Shown in pieces: positions 17,766-27,128 of a DNA stretch of 64,000 bases. The stretch comes from an uncultured Eubacteriales bacterium. Lineage in GTDB: Bacteria > Bacillota > Clostridia > Lachnospirales > CAMVHY01. Position numbers and translations under genes: made by a program. Location of the stretch: positions 37,980 through 101,979 of the forward strand of contig CAOVHW010000003.1 in the NCBI GenBank assembly GCA_948543815.1, written 5' to 3'. A model generated the notes under the pieces. The model saw only the letters and a list, made by a program, of their open reading frames with translations. It was not told the origin of the DNA and did not search any database. Positions within the stretch are counted from its first letter, which is position 1. Every line of letters starts with the position of its first letter.

Positions 17766-20102
17766 TTAACGTAAAATTGCATCATGTTCAGATTTTAAGG
17801 CATCAATTATTTTTTGCATAACAGAATTTATTTCATCTTCGGTCAAAGTTCGGTCACACGCACGGAAAATTAATTTGTAAGCCAATGATTTCATATCGTT
17901 TGCAATTTGCTTGCCCTCGTACACATCAAATAATTTAACATCTTCTAAATTATTATCGGAAAATTTTAAGATAGTGTCGCATAAACTTTTCGAGCTAATA
18001 TTTTTATTGACAAGCAAAGCGATGTCACGAGATATAGCAGGAAATTTAGGAAGGGGCTTAAATTTAACGGAATCGCAAGCACTTTTGCAAATATATTCCA
18101 AATCGATTGTTGCCAAATATATTCGATGTTTTATGTCGTAATTTTTAGACACCTGTGGATGAACTTCACCTAAATATCCAACAGTTTCTTGGTTTATAAA
18201 AATATTTGCCTGACGGAACGGATGTAAAAAATTTTTGTCACCATTTTTGAAATCAAAATTATTTATCTTTAACTGTTCAAACAAACTTACAATGATACCT
18301 TTGAGTGCAAAGAAATCATTTTCACCAGAAGTAATAATTGTCAAAAATTCTTTTTCAAGCGGCAAATCATTTTTACGATTTTCAAAAATTTTACTAATTT
18401 CAAATAAAATTAAATCGTTATTTTTTTGATTGAGATTAAAGCTCATGCAGCGCAGTGCAGCATCAATTGTATTTGTCCGCATAATTGAAAATTCTTCGCC
18501 AAGCGGATTCAAAATTTTAACCGCATTTGTATTTTCAAGCATACATTTTTCGGCGGCTTTTGGACTTTCAAAAGAAAAATTTTTCATTTCAAATGCTGCA
18601 TGCGCAACCAAAATATTTTTAATTTTGTCGTACAACATTTGCTTTTTACTTTTGCCGCCAATATTTTTAGACGCAGGCAATGTAAAAGGAATTTTATCAT
18701 AGCCATAAAATCGTAAAATTTCTTCGGCAATGTCAGCATCATTTTCCAAATCATTTCTAAAAGTTGGAACAATGATAAAACCATTTTCCACGCGCAATTC
18801 AATTTTTTCTAAAATGTCAATCATTTCTTGCGCAGAAATGTTTGTACCAAGCAAACCGTTAATCTTATCGGGATTCAATTTTATTTGACGCGAATTATTT
18901 TTTATAGGATAAAAATCAAAAGTTGGCGACAAAATTTCTCCACAATTCAATTTTTTTATCAAATAAATTACACGTTTCATTGCAAATTCCGTAAGATTTG
19001 GGTCAAGATTTTTCTCATAACGCATAGACGCATCCGTGCGCAAGTTCAATTTTTTTGACGTTTGACGCACACTATAACCATCAAAATTTGCAGACTCAAT
19101 CATAATTTTTTTTGTTGCTTCATTTATTTTTGAACTTTCGCCACCCATTACGCCGGCAACTGCCAAAATTTTTTCGGGGTCAGCTATAACCAACATATCA
19201 TTTGTCAAATTACGTTGTACACCGTCAAGAGTTTTTAGCATTTCATTTTCAGCCGTTCGTACAATAATTTTGTCATGAGAAATATACGTAGCGTCGAATG
19301 CATGGAGCGGCTGCCCAGTTTCCAACATAACATAATTTGTAATATCCACGATATTATTTATAGGATTTATCCCGCAAGAAATTAATCGATGACGCAACCA
19401 TTGCGGCGACGGCTCAATTTTTACATTTTCAATAATTTGTGCCATATAACGTTTACACAAATCCGAATTTCTTACCTCAATATCCAAGTCATTTTTTATT
19501 GACAAATCTTCACACAATGGATAATTTAATTTTTTATCAAATGTAGCTGCAGCCTCGCGCGCTATTCCGAAAATTGACAAACAATCTGGACGATTTGTCG
19601 TAATTTCAAAATCAATAACATCTTCGGTAAGCTCAAGTATTTCGCGAACATCAGCACCAAGTTCTACGTCATCTTTAAAAATATAAATACCGTTGTCAGG
19701 CGCTTCGGGAAATTGATTTTTGGTATAGCCAAGTTCTTCAATAGAGCAAAGCATACCCTGCGACCATTCGCCGCGAAGTTTATTTTTTTTAATTTTAGTG
19801 CCATCGCACAAAAAAGAATTATGGACGGCGACAGGAACAATTGCATTTTCAAAAATATTTGTCGCGCCAGTTATAATTTGTAAAATTTCTTTGCCGATAT
19901 CAACTTTTGTGATAACAAGTTTATCGGCATTAGGATGTTTTTTTATCTCCAAAATTTTTCCGACTACAATACCGGAAATTTTTTCGCCCAAAAATTTTAC
20001 CGATTCAACTTTTGAGCCGGTCATGGTCATTTTATCGATGAATTCATTAACCGAGCAATCCAAATTGACAAATTTTTTTAACCATGAAAAAGGAACATAC
20101 AT
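17766..20102 (-). CDS. pheT: Phenylalanine-tRNA ligase beta subunit
   Basis: 778 residues, full length. N-terminal tRNA-binding (EMAP-like) domain (about 40-150: GKILEIKKHPNADKL), B3/B4 editing region (DFEITTNRPDCLS, GVMGGESS), B5 domain (about 405-475), catalytic-like core and a C-terminal anticodon-binding FDX-ACB domain (KFPAISRDIALLV). It works as an (alpha-beta)2 tetramer with PheS, encoded 15 bases upstream. Confidence 0.96.
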   Translation of the reverse strand: MYVPFSWLKKFVNLDCSVNEFIDKMTMTGSKVESVKFLGEKISGIVVGKILEIKKHPNADKLVITKVDIGKEILQIITGATNIFENAIVPVAVHNSFLCDGTKIKKNKLRGEWSQGMLCSIEELGYTKNQFPEAPDNGIYIFKDDVELGADVREILELTEDVIDFEITTNRPDCLSIFGIAREAAATFDKKLNYPLCEDLSIKNDLDIEVRNSDLCKRYMAQIIENVKIEPSPQWLRHRLISCGINPINNIVDITNYVMLETGQPLHAFDATYISHDKIIVRTAENEMLKTLDGVQRNLTNDMLVIADPEKILAVAGVMGGESSKINEATKKIMIESANFDGYSVRQTSKKLNLRTDASMRYEKNLDPNLTEFAMKRVIYLIKKLNCGEILSPTFDFYPIKNNSRQIKLNPDKINGLLGTNISAQEMIDILEKIELRVENGFIIVPTFRNDLENDADIAEEILRFYGYDKIPFTLPASKNIGGKSKKQMLYDKIKNILVAHAAFEMKNFSFESPKAAEKCMLENTNAVKILNPLGEEFSIMRTNTIDAALRCMSFNLNQKNNDLILFEISKIFENRKNDLPLEKEFLTIITSGENDFFALKGIIVSLFEQLKINNFDFKNGDKNFLHPFRQANIFINQETVGYLGEVHPQVSKNYDIKHRIYLATIDLEYICKSACDSVKFKPLPKFPAISRDIALLVNKNISSKSLCDTILKFSDNNLEDVKLFDVYEGKQIANDMKSLAYKLIFRACDRTLTEDEINSVMQKIIDALKSEHDAILR

Positions 20103-20117
20103 TATAATCGCCTCAAT

Positions 20118-21134
20118 TTAAAATTGTCTTAAAAATCTTACATCGTTCTCATAAAATAATCTGATATCAGTAATTCCAAAATGTTGCATAGCAATTCTTT
20201 CGATGCCCATACCGAAAGCGAATCCAGAAAATTCTGAAGGGTCGATGCCAACATTTTCTAACACTTTTGGATGAACCATTCCGCATCCCAATAATTCTAT
20301 AAAGCCCGTATTTTTGCAAGTTTTACAGCCTTCACCGCTACATACAAAACAAGTAACGTCCATTTCCGCACTAGGTTCCGTAAATGGAAAATAATGTGGA
20401 CGAAAACGAGTCTTGACATTTTCACCAATCAATTTTTTTGCAAAAACGTCTAATGTTCCCTTTAAATCACACATTGTAATATTTTTATCGACAACTAAAC
20501 CTTCCATTTGATGAAACACCGGCGTATGAGTCGCATCAATTTCATCTGTACGATAAACGCGACCCGGTGAAACAATCTTTATTGGCGGCTTTCGTGTTTC
20601 CATAACACGAATTTGCATCGGCGAAGTTGCCGTAACCAAAACTTGTTCGTCATTTATATAAAAAGTATCCTGTTCATCACGCGCTGGATGGTTTTTCGGA
20701 ATATTCAACGCGTCGAAATTATAATAAGTAGTTTCGACATCATGTGCGTCAATAACTTCGTACCCCATCGAAATAAAAATATTTTGTATATCATTTAAGA
20801 CAATAGTTAGCGGATGGAGATTGCCAATTTTATTTGTCACACCCGGTAAAGTTATATCGATTTTTTCAGCTTGAAAGCAAAGATTTTGCTCAGCTTCAAA
20901 TAAATTATTCTTTACATCATTCAATTTATTTTCAATTTGATTTCGCAACGCATTAATTTTTTCACCAAATATTGGACGTTCACTTGGTGCAAGGTCTTTC
21001 AACGATTTCATCAAAGAATTTATTTCACTTTTTTTGCCGAGTAACTTAATTTTAATTTCATCAAGTTCCTTTAAACTTTTTGCATTGTTAATTAACTCAA
21101 AAGCGTGTTGTTTTAAATCTTCCAGCTCTATCAA
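20118..21134 (-). CDS. pheS: Phenylalanine-tRNA ligase alpha subunit
   Basis: 338 residues. Class II synthetase motifs are visible: HPARDEQDTFY, SPGRVYRTDEIDATH (motif 2) and GFAFGMGIERIAM (motif 3). A TTG at 21134 is chosen as start because GGAGG lies eight bases upstream; an earlier in-frame TTG overlaps that ribosome site. No T-box leader is recognisable in the short region before it. Confidence 0.95.
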   Translation of the reverse strand: MIELEDLKQHAFELINNAKSLKELDEIKIKLLGKKSEINSLMKSLKDLAPSERPIFGEKINALRNQIENKLNDVKNNLFEAEQNLCFQAEKIDITLPGVTNKIGNLHPLTIVLNDIQNIFISMGYEVIDAHDVETTYYNFDALNIPKNHPARDEQDTFYINDEQVLVTATSPMQIRVMETRKPPIKIVSPGRVYRTDEIDATHTPVFHQMEGLVVDKNITMCDLKGTLDVFAKKLIGENVKTRFRPHYFPFTEPSAEMDVTCFVCSGEGCKTCKNTGFIELLGCGMVHPKVLENVGIDPSEFSGFAFGMGIERIAMQHFGITDIRLFYENDVRFLRQF

Positions 21135-21206
21135 TAAAATTACCTCCAAAAAATTTTCATATAAAAAAAAATAATAAACTATTCATGAAAATTAATCAAG
21201 CAAATA

Positions 21207-21241
21207 CAAAAAACGCCTTGTTAAAATTTTAACAAAGTGTT
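21207..21241 (-). terminator. Terminator after the 5'-3' exonuclease gene
   Basis: Arms TTGTTAAAA and TTTTAACAA, extended by imperfect pairs, are followed on the minus strand by a T-run. The hairpin includes the exonuclease stop codon, separating it from pheST. Confidence 0.65.
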
Positions 21242-22107
21242 CCAAAACGATTAATCAACCCATTTAAATCCAAACGTTTTAATTCCTGTAAAGCATCAAT
21301 ATTAAATAAATCCGTAATTTTTGCATCATCAAAATTTATTTCAATAGGTACATGGGTATTAATAGTCACAAGTTTTTTACAAAACAAAGCATTTTGACTG
21401 TGCTCACACAATTTTTTTTCAAAGCTTGTAAGATTTTTTTTACGGTTCAAATTTTCAATAGCATTTTCAATACTTTTATGTTCAGCAATAATTTTCAAAG
21501 CACTTTTTTCGCCAACACCGGGCACACCGGGAATATTATCAGATTTATCGCCCATCAAAGCTTTGACATCGATAAATTCTTTTGGAGTAACACCGATTTT
21601 CTCAAAAACAATTTTTTCATCATATTTTTCTATAGATTTGCTATTTTTTTTAGATTTAGGGATAAAAATTTTAATTTTTTCACTTGCCATTTGTAAAAGA
21701 TCTCTATCACCGGAAAAAATTATTGTTTCGAAATTTTCATTTTCAAATTTTTTTGCGAGCGTACCTAAAATATCATCGGCTTCGAACCCACATTTTTCAT
21801 AATAATTTATTCCCATTTTTTGCAGCAAATTTTTCAACGTAACAAATTGCGCACGCAATTCATTCGGCATTGCTTTTCTCTTAGCTTTATATTCTGAAAA
21901 AAGTTCATGACGAAACGTTGGCTTTGGTAAATCAAATGCGACCGCTAAATGTGTCGGTTTTTCCTCGTAATATAATTTCAAAACCATGTTTAAAAAACCA
22001 TACACTGCATTTGTAAATTCACCAAGTTTATTTGTCAATAATGGCAAACCGTAAAACGCACGATTAATAATACTGTTGCCATCAACCAAAATAATTTTGT
22101 TCGGCAT
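21229..22107 (-). CDS. Stand-alone 5'-3' exonuclease (PolA N-terminal-domain/YpcP-like)
   Basis: 292 residues. The complete FEN/5'-nuclease fold of DNA polymerase I is present: LVDGNSIINRAFYG, GFEADDILGTLA, FSGDRDLLQM and the H3TH region DKSDNIPGVPGVGEKSA. It would remove RNA primers and flaps. There is no proofreading or polymerase domain: the protein stops after the nuclease and a terminator follows. It is either a YpcP-type paralogue or the exonuclease half of a split polymerase I; the window cannot decide. Confidence 0.88.
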   Translation of the reverse strand: MPNKIILVDGNSIINRAFYGLPLLTNKLGEFTNAVYGFLNMVLKLYYEEKPTHLAVAFDLPKPTFRHELFSEYKAKRKAMPNELRAQFVTLKNLLQKMGINYYEKCGFEADDILGTLAKKFENENFETIIFSGDRDLLQMASEKIKIFIPKSKKNSKSIEKYDEKIVFEKIGVTPKEFIDVKALMGDKSDNIPGVPGVGEKSALKIIAEHKSIENAIENLNRKKNLTSFEKKLCEHSQNALFCKKLVTINTHVPIEINFDDAKITDLFNIDALQELKRLDLNGLINRFGTLC

Positions 22108-22246
22108 AAAATATCCTCCACTTTTTTGTTACATAATAAAATTTTGACAAATTTATTTGATACAAACATTAGCTTAATAATTAAAACGCTTACAATTTTA
22201 TGATAATATTTATATCAAAGTCAAGTACCACTCAAGGAAAATTTCA

Positions 22247-22275
22247 TTGACTAAATGATTGAAACTATTTATAAT
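22247..22275 (+). promoter_or_regulatory. Promoter for ybaB-recR-recD2-comF
   Basis: TTGACT at 22247 and TATAAT at 22270 with 17-base spacing, 34 bases before ybaB. Confidence 0.75.
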
Positions 22276-22308
22276 AGAAATGAAAAATAGAGATGGAGGA
22301 GATTTATT

Positions 22309-22632
22309 ATGGCATTTGGTAAGAATTCGGGATTTCCCGGCTCAATGGATATAAATAGTTTAATGAAGCAAGCGAAAAAAATGCAGGAAGATATGAAAAA
22401 AACGCAAGATGAACTAGCTAAAAAAACATTTGAAATTACATCAGGAGGTGGCGCTATTAAATTAATTATTGATGGGAAGAAAACAGTTCAATCAATTGAG
22501 ATATCAAAAGAAGTAGTTGATGATTTAGAAATGCTTCAAGATTTAATTATTAGTGCAGTAAATGAGGCGATAAGGCAAGTAGATGAAGCTGCTGCTGCAT
22601 CGTTAAATAATTTAACAGGTGGAATGTTTTAG
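22309..22632 (+). CDS. ybaB: Nucleoid-associated protein YbaB/EbfC family
   Basis: 107 residues. Family hallmarks are the Met/Lys-rich helix (LMKQAKKMQEDMKKTQDEL), the GGGAIKLIIDGKKTVQSIEI strand region and a C-terminal helix ending in LTGGMF. It binds DNA as a dimer. GATGGAGGAG is the ribosome site. It lies eight bases ahead of recR, the conserved arrangement. Confidence 0.93.
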   Translation: MAFGKNSGFPGSMDINSLMKQAKKMQEDMKKTQDELAKKTFEITSGGGAIKLIIDGKKTVQSIEISKEVVDDLEMLQDLIISAVNEAIRQVDEAAAASLNNLTGGMF

Positions 22633-22640
22633 GTGAAGAT

Positions 22641-23240
22641 ATGAATTATTATGGAGACCCAGTAAATAAATTAATAGAGCAATTTTCAAAACTTCCCGGT
22701 ATCGGAAGCAAGTCTGCACAAAGACTTGCTTTTTATATAATTAACTTAGAGCCGGAAAAAGTTTTAGAATTTACAAATACAATAATAGAAGCGAAAGACA
22801 AAATAAAATATTGTCAAGTATGCTGTAATTTTTCAGATAAGGAAATTTGTGAGATATGTGCTTCATCAAAACGTAATAATAAATTAATAATGGTAGTTGA
22901 GGACCCACGCGATATGGCGGCATATGAAAAAACAAAGAATTTTAATGGAGTCTATCACGTTTTACATGGATTAATTTCACCGATAAATAATATTGGGCCA
23001 AATGATTTAAAAATAAAACAATTACTTGAGCGAATAAAAAATGATAAGCCAACTGAAATAATTTTAGCGACAAACTCAACAGTTGAGGGTGAAGCTACTG
23101 CAATCTATTTAAAAAATTTGCTAAGTATGTTTGATATCGAAATAACACGAATAGCATATGGGATTCCAATTGGAGCAGATATTCAATATGCTGACGAAAT
23201 AACTTTAGCAAAAGCATTAGAGGGACGCCGTAAATTTTAA
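22641..23240 (+). CDS. recR: Recombination protein RecR
   Basis: 199 residues. Helix-hairpin-helix KLPGIGSKSAQRLAF, a four-cysteine zinc finger (CQVCCNFSDKEICEIC) and a Toprim domain (MVVEDPRDMAAYEK). With RecF/RecO it loads RecA at single-strand gaps. AGGTGAAGAT precedes the ATG. Confidence 0.96.
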   Translation: MNYYGDPVNKLIEQFSKLPGIGSKSAQRLAFYIINLEPEKVLEFTNTIIEAKDKIKYCQVCCNFSDKEICEICASSKRNNKLIMVVEDPRDMAAYEKTKNFNGVYHVLHGLISPINNIGPNDLKIKQLLERIKNDKPTEIILATNSTVEGEATAIYLKNLLSMFDIEITRIAYGIPIGADIQYADEITLAKALEGRRKF

Positions 23241-23265
23241 ATGATTTATATTGGAGTTTTTACGT

Positions 23266-25488
23266 ATGAAAGAAAAAACTGAGATTATGGGTACAGTAAA
23301 AAATATTGTATTTCGTAGCGAACAAAATGGTTATACCGTTTTTAAATTAAAAATTAATGACGAAAAAATAATTATCTGTACGGGATATTTTGCACAAATT
23401 AATGAAAGTGAATCGATAAATATTACGGGGAATTTTGTTATTCATCCTGTTTACGGTGAGCAATTTAAAGTTATTAGTATTGAGAAAAAAATTCCGGTTA
23501 CAAATGAGAATATTGAAAAATATCTATCATCAGGAATTATTAAAGGTATTGGCCCAAAAATTGCCGAACGTATCGTAAAAACATTTGGAAGTAAAACTTT
23601 TGATATCATTGAAAATAATTATGAGCGATTGTCAAAAGTTAGAGGTATCACTAAAAAATTTGCGAAGTTAATAAATGAAACATTTATGGAAATAAATCGC
23701 TCACGAAATATTATGATTTACCTACAAAGTTTAGATATCACGCCGGCATATATTGCGAAGATTCAAAAAAAATATGGTGATGATACGATAAACATGATAA
23801 AAATAAATCCGTATAGATTAACGGATGAAGTATGGGGAATAGGATTTAAAAAAGCCGATGTGATAGCGAAAAAGGTTGGGATTGAAAAAGATTCACCATT
23901 TCGTATTCAATCGGCAATAAAATTTTGTCTTAAACAAGCTGCTGAAATTTCCGGCCATGTTTATCTACCGGAAAAAATTTTACTAGAGAATGTAATCGAG
24001 CTTATAAATATTGACGTAGATTTGATAAAAGAAAATTTAAAGCAAATGCAAATAAATAATTTGATAAAGCGTGAGAATTTGCAAGACGAAGTAGTTGTTT
24101 ACCTAAATATTTATTATTATATGGAACAATTTATTGCAAAAAAAATTTTACTGCTCAATACAAATAGTTTTGATATGCAAAATGATGACGCCATAAAAAA
24201 TTTCATGGCGCAAAATAAAATGAATTTAGCTGATAATCAACTTGAAGCTGTCAAGCAATCCATACAAAACGGCGTAACAATTATCACAGGCGGTCCCGGT
24301 ACTGGAAAAACAACTACGCTCAAAGCAATCGTTGGGATTTTAAAATCATTTGGGAATTATATTGAACTTTGTGCACCAACGGGTCGTGCAGCGAAAAAAA
24401 TGTCAGAGGCAACAAATTTTGAAGCGAAAACTATACATCGATTGCTCGGAATAAATTTTGATGACGCACAAAAATTTGATTGTGATGAGAATAATCCCGT
24501 CAAAGCGGATTATATAATTGTGGATGAAGCATCGATGATTGATATTACACTTATGTATAGTTTGCTCAAGGCAACCGCTATCGATACGAAACTAATTTTA
24601 GTAGGCGATGTTGATCAGCTTCCATCAGTTGGCCCGGGAAATATTTTGCATGATTTAATTGAAAGCGGTAAGACTAAAGTTGTACGGCTTGACAAAATTT
24701 TTCGTCAAGCATCACAAAGTTCAATTATTATTAATGCGCATAAAATAAATAATGGTGAGCAATTTGATTTAAATTCTAAAAGTGACGACTTTTTTTTCAT
24801 TTATAAGCCCGATTCAAATTCGATTATCAATACGATAATTGAGATGGTTGCGAATCGAATTCCACGTAAATTAAATTCTAACGATATATCTGAAATTCAA
24901 GTTCTCGCGCCAATGAAACGCGGTGAACTCGGTACGATTAATTTAAATAAAATTTTACAAGAAAAATTAAATCCGTCAAGTATGTTAAAAAATGAAAAAG
25001 AATTTGGCAATTATATTTACCGTGAGGGCGACAAAGTTATGCAAGTAAAAAATAATTATTCGCTCGAGTGGCAATGCTTTGAAAATAATATTTGTGTCGC
25101 TAACGGCTTAGGTGTTTTTAATGGCGATACTGGCTTCATCGAAAAAATTGATGAGTATCGCAAAAAAATGACAATTAAATTTGACGACAATAAATTCGTC
25201 GATTATGATTTCACTCAGCTTGATGAAATTGATTTGGCCTACGCAATTACTATTCATAAATCTCAAGGTAGTGAATATAAATCAATTGTTGTTCCAATTT
25301 TCGGCGGCCCACCAATGCTTATGAATCGAAATTTATTATACACAGTCGTGACGCGTGCAAAAAATTTAGTCATAATGGTTGGCCTGCCGCAAACAGTTTA
25401 CTCGATGATAAAAAATAAAAAGAAGTTTGAGCGATATTCTGCGCTGGATTATCGCATCAAATCATTGGATAAGATTAACGATGTTTGA
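23266..25488 (+). CDS. recD2: SF1B helicase RecD2 (RecD-like ATP-dependent DNA helicase)
   Basis: 740 residues. N-terminal OB-like and helix-hairpin-helix region (SSGIIKGIGPKIAERIV), Walker A GGPGTGKTTTL (near 347), Walker B IIVDEASMID, then LVGDVDQLPSVGPG and the C-terminal AYAITIHKSQGSEY. It unwinds DNA 5'-3' and does not need RecBC. The ATG at 23266 has TTGGAG upstream. It overlaps comF by eight bases. Confidence 0.93.
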   Translation: MKEKTEIMGTVKNIVFRSEQNGYTVFKLKINDEKIIICTGYFAQINESESINITGNFVIHPVYGEQFKVISIEKKIPVTNENIEKYLSSGIIKGIGPKIAERIVKTFGSKTFDIIENNYERLSKVRGITKKFAKLINETFMEINRSRNIMIYLQSLDITPAYIAKIQKKYGDDTINMIKINPYRLTDEVWGIGFKKADVIAKKVGIEKDSPFRIQSAIKFCLKQAAEISGHVYLPEKILLENVIELINIDVDLIKENLKQMQINNLIKRENLQDEVVVYLNIYYYMEQFIAKKILLLNTNSFDMQNDDAIKNFMAQNKMNLADNQLEAVKQSIQNGVTIITGGPGTGKTTTLKAIVGILKSFGNYIELCAPTGRAAKKMSEATNFEAKTIHRLLGINFDDAQKFDCDENNPVKADYIIVDEASMIDITLMYSLLKATAIDTKLILVGDVDQLPSVGPGNILHDLIESGKTKVVRLDKIFRQASQSSIIINAHKINNGEQFDLNSKSDDFFFIYKPDSNSIINTIIEMVANRIPRKLNSNDISEIQVLAPMKRGELGTINLNKILQEKLNPSSMLKNEKEFGNYIYREGDKVMQVKNNYSLEWQCFENNICVANGLGVFNGDTGFIEKIDEYRKKMTIKFDDNKFVDYDFTQLDEIDLAYAITIHKSQGSEYKSIVVPIFGGPPMLMNRNLLYTVVTRAKNLVIMVGLPQTVYSMIKNKKKFERYSALDYRIKSLDKINDV

Positions 25489-26182
25489 TTTCATTTTGGA
25501 TTTAATTTATCCGCCGCGATGTATTGTTTGCAACAATATTTTTGAATTTGGAACACAAAAATTTTTGTGCGATGAATGTAAAAATTTAATTACGCCAATA
25601 AATTCAAAACGTTGTGAGAAATGTAGTCGGCCAGTTGATTTTGGAAATTTATGTGGCATTTGCGCGCGAACTCATGAAAATCTTTTCTTTGACAAAAATT
25701 TTTCAATTTTTATCTATGACGATGTGATTTCAGATTTGATTCATCGTTTTAAATTTAAAAATCATCCCGCAATTGGCAAAGGTTTGTCAAAAATTATGGC
25801 CAATGAAATAAATCTTGATCTTCCACAAATTGATTATATAATTCCTGTGCCGATACATAAAGCTCGTAAGCGTGATCGTGGCTTTAATCAATCGGAAATT
25901 TTGGCAAAAAATCTTGCACAAAAATTTCAAATACCATTACGTACGGATTTACTCAAAAGAATACGGAATACGAAGCCGCAATGGCTTTTAGATTTCCACG
26001 AACGTAAACGTAATTTGATTGGCGCTTTTAGTTGTAAAAATGTTAGTGGTAAAAATATTATTTTGCTCGACGATATTTTTACGACTGGAACTACAATTAA
26101 TGAGTGCTCTCAAATGCTAAAAACTGCCGGCGCTAACTATATTTTGAGTCTCACTCTCGCTATTACTTTTAAAAAATTATAA
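25481..26182 (+). CDS. comF: ComF family phosphoribosyltransferase-like protein
   Basis: 233 residues. An N-terminal zinc-ribbon cysteine set (CIVC, CDEC, CEKC, CGIC) and a C-terminal PRTase domain with LLDDIFTTGTT. Members are linked to DNA uptake in competent bacteria, though many hosts are not known to be competent. Translation probably couples to recD2, whose stop lies inside the start region. Confidence 0.9.
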   Translation: MFDFILDLIYPPRCIVCNNIFEFGTQKFLCDECKNLITPINSKRCEKCSRPVDFGNLCGICARTHENLFFDKNFSIFIYDDVISDLIHRFKFKNHPAIGKGLSKIMANEINLDLPQIDYIIPVPIHKARKRDRGFNQSEILAKNLAQKFQIPLRTDLLKRIRNTKPQWLLDFHERKRNLIGAFSCKNVSGKNIILLDDIFTTGTTINECSQMLKTAGANYILSLTLAITFKKL

Positions 26183-26184
26183 GC

Positions 26185-26213
26185 TTGACTTTTTCCTCTC
26201 TGCATTATAAAAT
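26185..26213 (+). promoter_or_regulatory. Promoter for the tRNA-Ser pair
   Basis: TTGACT at 26185 and TAAAAT at 26208 (17 bases apart), 18 bases before the first tRNA. Confidence 0.55.
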
Positions 26214-26230
26214 TAAAATTGTTAAATCGT

Positions 26231-26316
26231 GGAGAGATGTCCGAGTGGTTTAAGGAGCCAGTCTTGAAAACTGGTGTCTCCGTAAGGAGCCGTGGGTTCG
26301 AATCCCACTCTCTCCG
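26231..26316 (+). tRNA. tRNA-Ser (anticodon TGA)
   Basis: Acceptor arms GGAGAGA and TCTCTCC with discriminator G, a CTTGAAA anticodon loop reading UCN codons, a long class II variable arm (TGTCTCCGTAAGGAGC) and the T-loop GGTTCGAATCC. The 3' CCA is not encoded. Confidence 0.95.
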
Positions 26317-26328
26317 CTCCTTTTTTAT

Positions 26329-26417
26329 GGAAAAGTACCCAAGTGGCTGAATGGGCTCCCTTGGAAAGGGAGTAGGTCGAGTTAATCGATGCAAGGGTTC
26401 AAATCCCTTCTTTTCCG
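26329..26417 (+). tRNA. tRNA-Ser (anticodon GGA)
   Basis: Acceptor arms GGAAAAG and CTTTTCC, anticodon loop TTGGAAA between CTCCC and GGGAG, a long variable arm (TAGGTCGAGTTAATCGATGC) and GGTTCAAATCC. CCA is not encoded. It lies 12 bases after the first tRNA-Ser and is probably co-transcribed. Confidence 0.95.
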
Positions 26418-26445
26418 CATTTTTTATTCATGAAACTCCTTATTT

Positions 26446-26471
26446 AAAATCCGCTTATGCGGATTTTTTTA
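26446..26471 (+). terminator. Terminator after the tRNA-Ser pair
   Basis: AAATCCGC TTAT GCGGATTT followed by T residues. Confidence 0.85.
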
Positions 26472-26489
26472 TAAAATCAGGTGAAAGTT

Positions 26490-26950
26490 ATGGGATTTAT
26501 TTCTTACAGTATAAAATTTTTTAACTCACGTCTAAATTTTTATGAAACAAATTATCCACTTAATGCGCCACAAAAAATTATTCACGAAGCGAAGATATTA
26601 CTGAAATTTTTGGAAGATATAAAAGCGGTATTAAGCAAGAAAAAATTATGATTATCGAATCAGGTTGCATTGGTACAATACCTGTGCTTTTAAGTTCGAT
26701 TGACAACCGAATTGATTTTAAATTATTTTCGACGATCCCATATTTCTATGACGTTTATAATGGTAAATTTTTTACCGATGCATTTCAAAAGATGCGGCTT
26801 TTTGAAACAATTCAATGTCAAGATACTTTGTTTAAATTATCATCTATCGACGGAAAAAATATAAACGTTTGCGAAACAGAAAATGATTCGATAAAAAAAT
26901 TTGCTTTCTCTGAACTTGCGACTTGGAATAAATTAATCTCTAAAAAATAG
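26490..26950 (+). pseudogene. Frameshifted hypothetical gene
   Basis: An ATG at 26490 with AGGTGAAAG upstream opens 53 codons (MGFISYSIKFFNSRLN...). A second frame, open from about 26565 to 26950, carries a coherent sequence ending in ATWNKLISKK (SEDITEIFGRYKSGIK, then ESGCIGTIPVLL). The two frames overlap at an A6 run near 26571-26577. A one-base change there would join them into a single protein of about 150 residues. The second half resembles part of a phosphoribosyltransferase-linked family only vaguely; function is not assigned. It could be a pseudogene, a sequencing error or a slippage site. Confidence 0.6.
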
Positions 26951-26966
26951 AAATAAAAATAAAACC

Positions 26967-26992
26967 TTTACTTTTCTTGAAAGAAAAGTAAA
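26967..26992. repeat. Perfect inverted repeat
   Basis: TTTACTTTTCTT GA AAGAAAAGTAAA: 12-base arms around two bases. It lies just before copy B of the dispersed repeat and may belong to the same intergenic element. Confidence 0.8.
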
Positions 26993-27025
26993 CATAATGG
27001 GCTTCTTCAAAGCCGCTTCATGAAA

Positions 27026-27115
27026 GAACTTTAACAAAAAAATCTTTGTGCAAACGCACAAAGATTTTTTTATAAAGTTTTTTGGGTTCTTTTTTTACAA
27101 AAACAGAACGGTTTT
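27026..27115. repeat. Dispersed hairpin repeat, copy B, with bidirectional terminator
   Basis: Near copy of 9461-9567. It contains ATCTTTGTG...CACAAAGAT (about 27042-27068) with T/A runs on both sides, so it can terminate plsX on the minus strand as well as plus-strand transcripts. The tandem ATAAAGTTTTTTG seen in copy A is single here. Confidence 0.78.
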
Positions 27116-27128
27116 GTTTTTTTTAGAG

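Noticed and set aside
21135..21228. T-box leader before pheS
   Set aside because: The region is short, mostly the upstream terminator, and shows no T-box sequence or specifier stem.
26231..26417. Attachment site for an integrated element at the tRNA-Ser genes
   Set aside because: No integrase and no direct repeat of the tRNA 3' end is visible downstream.
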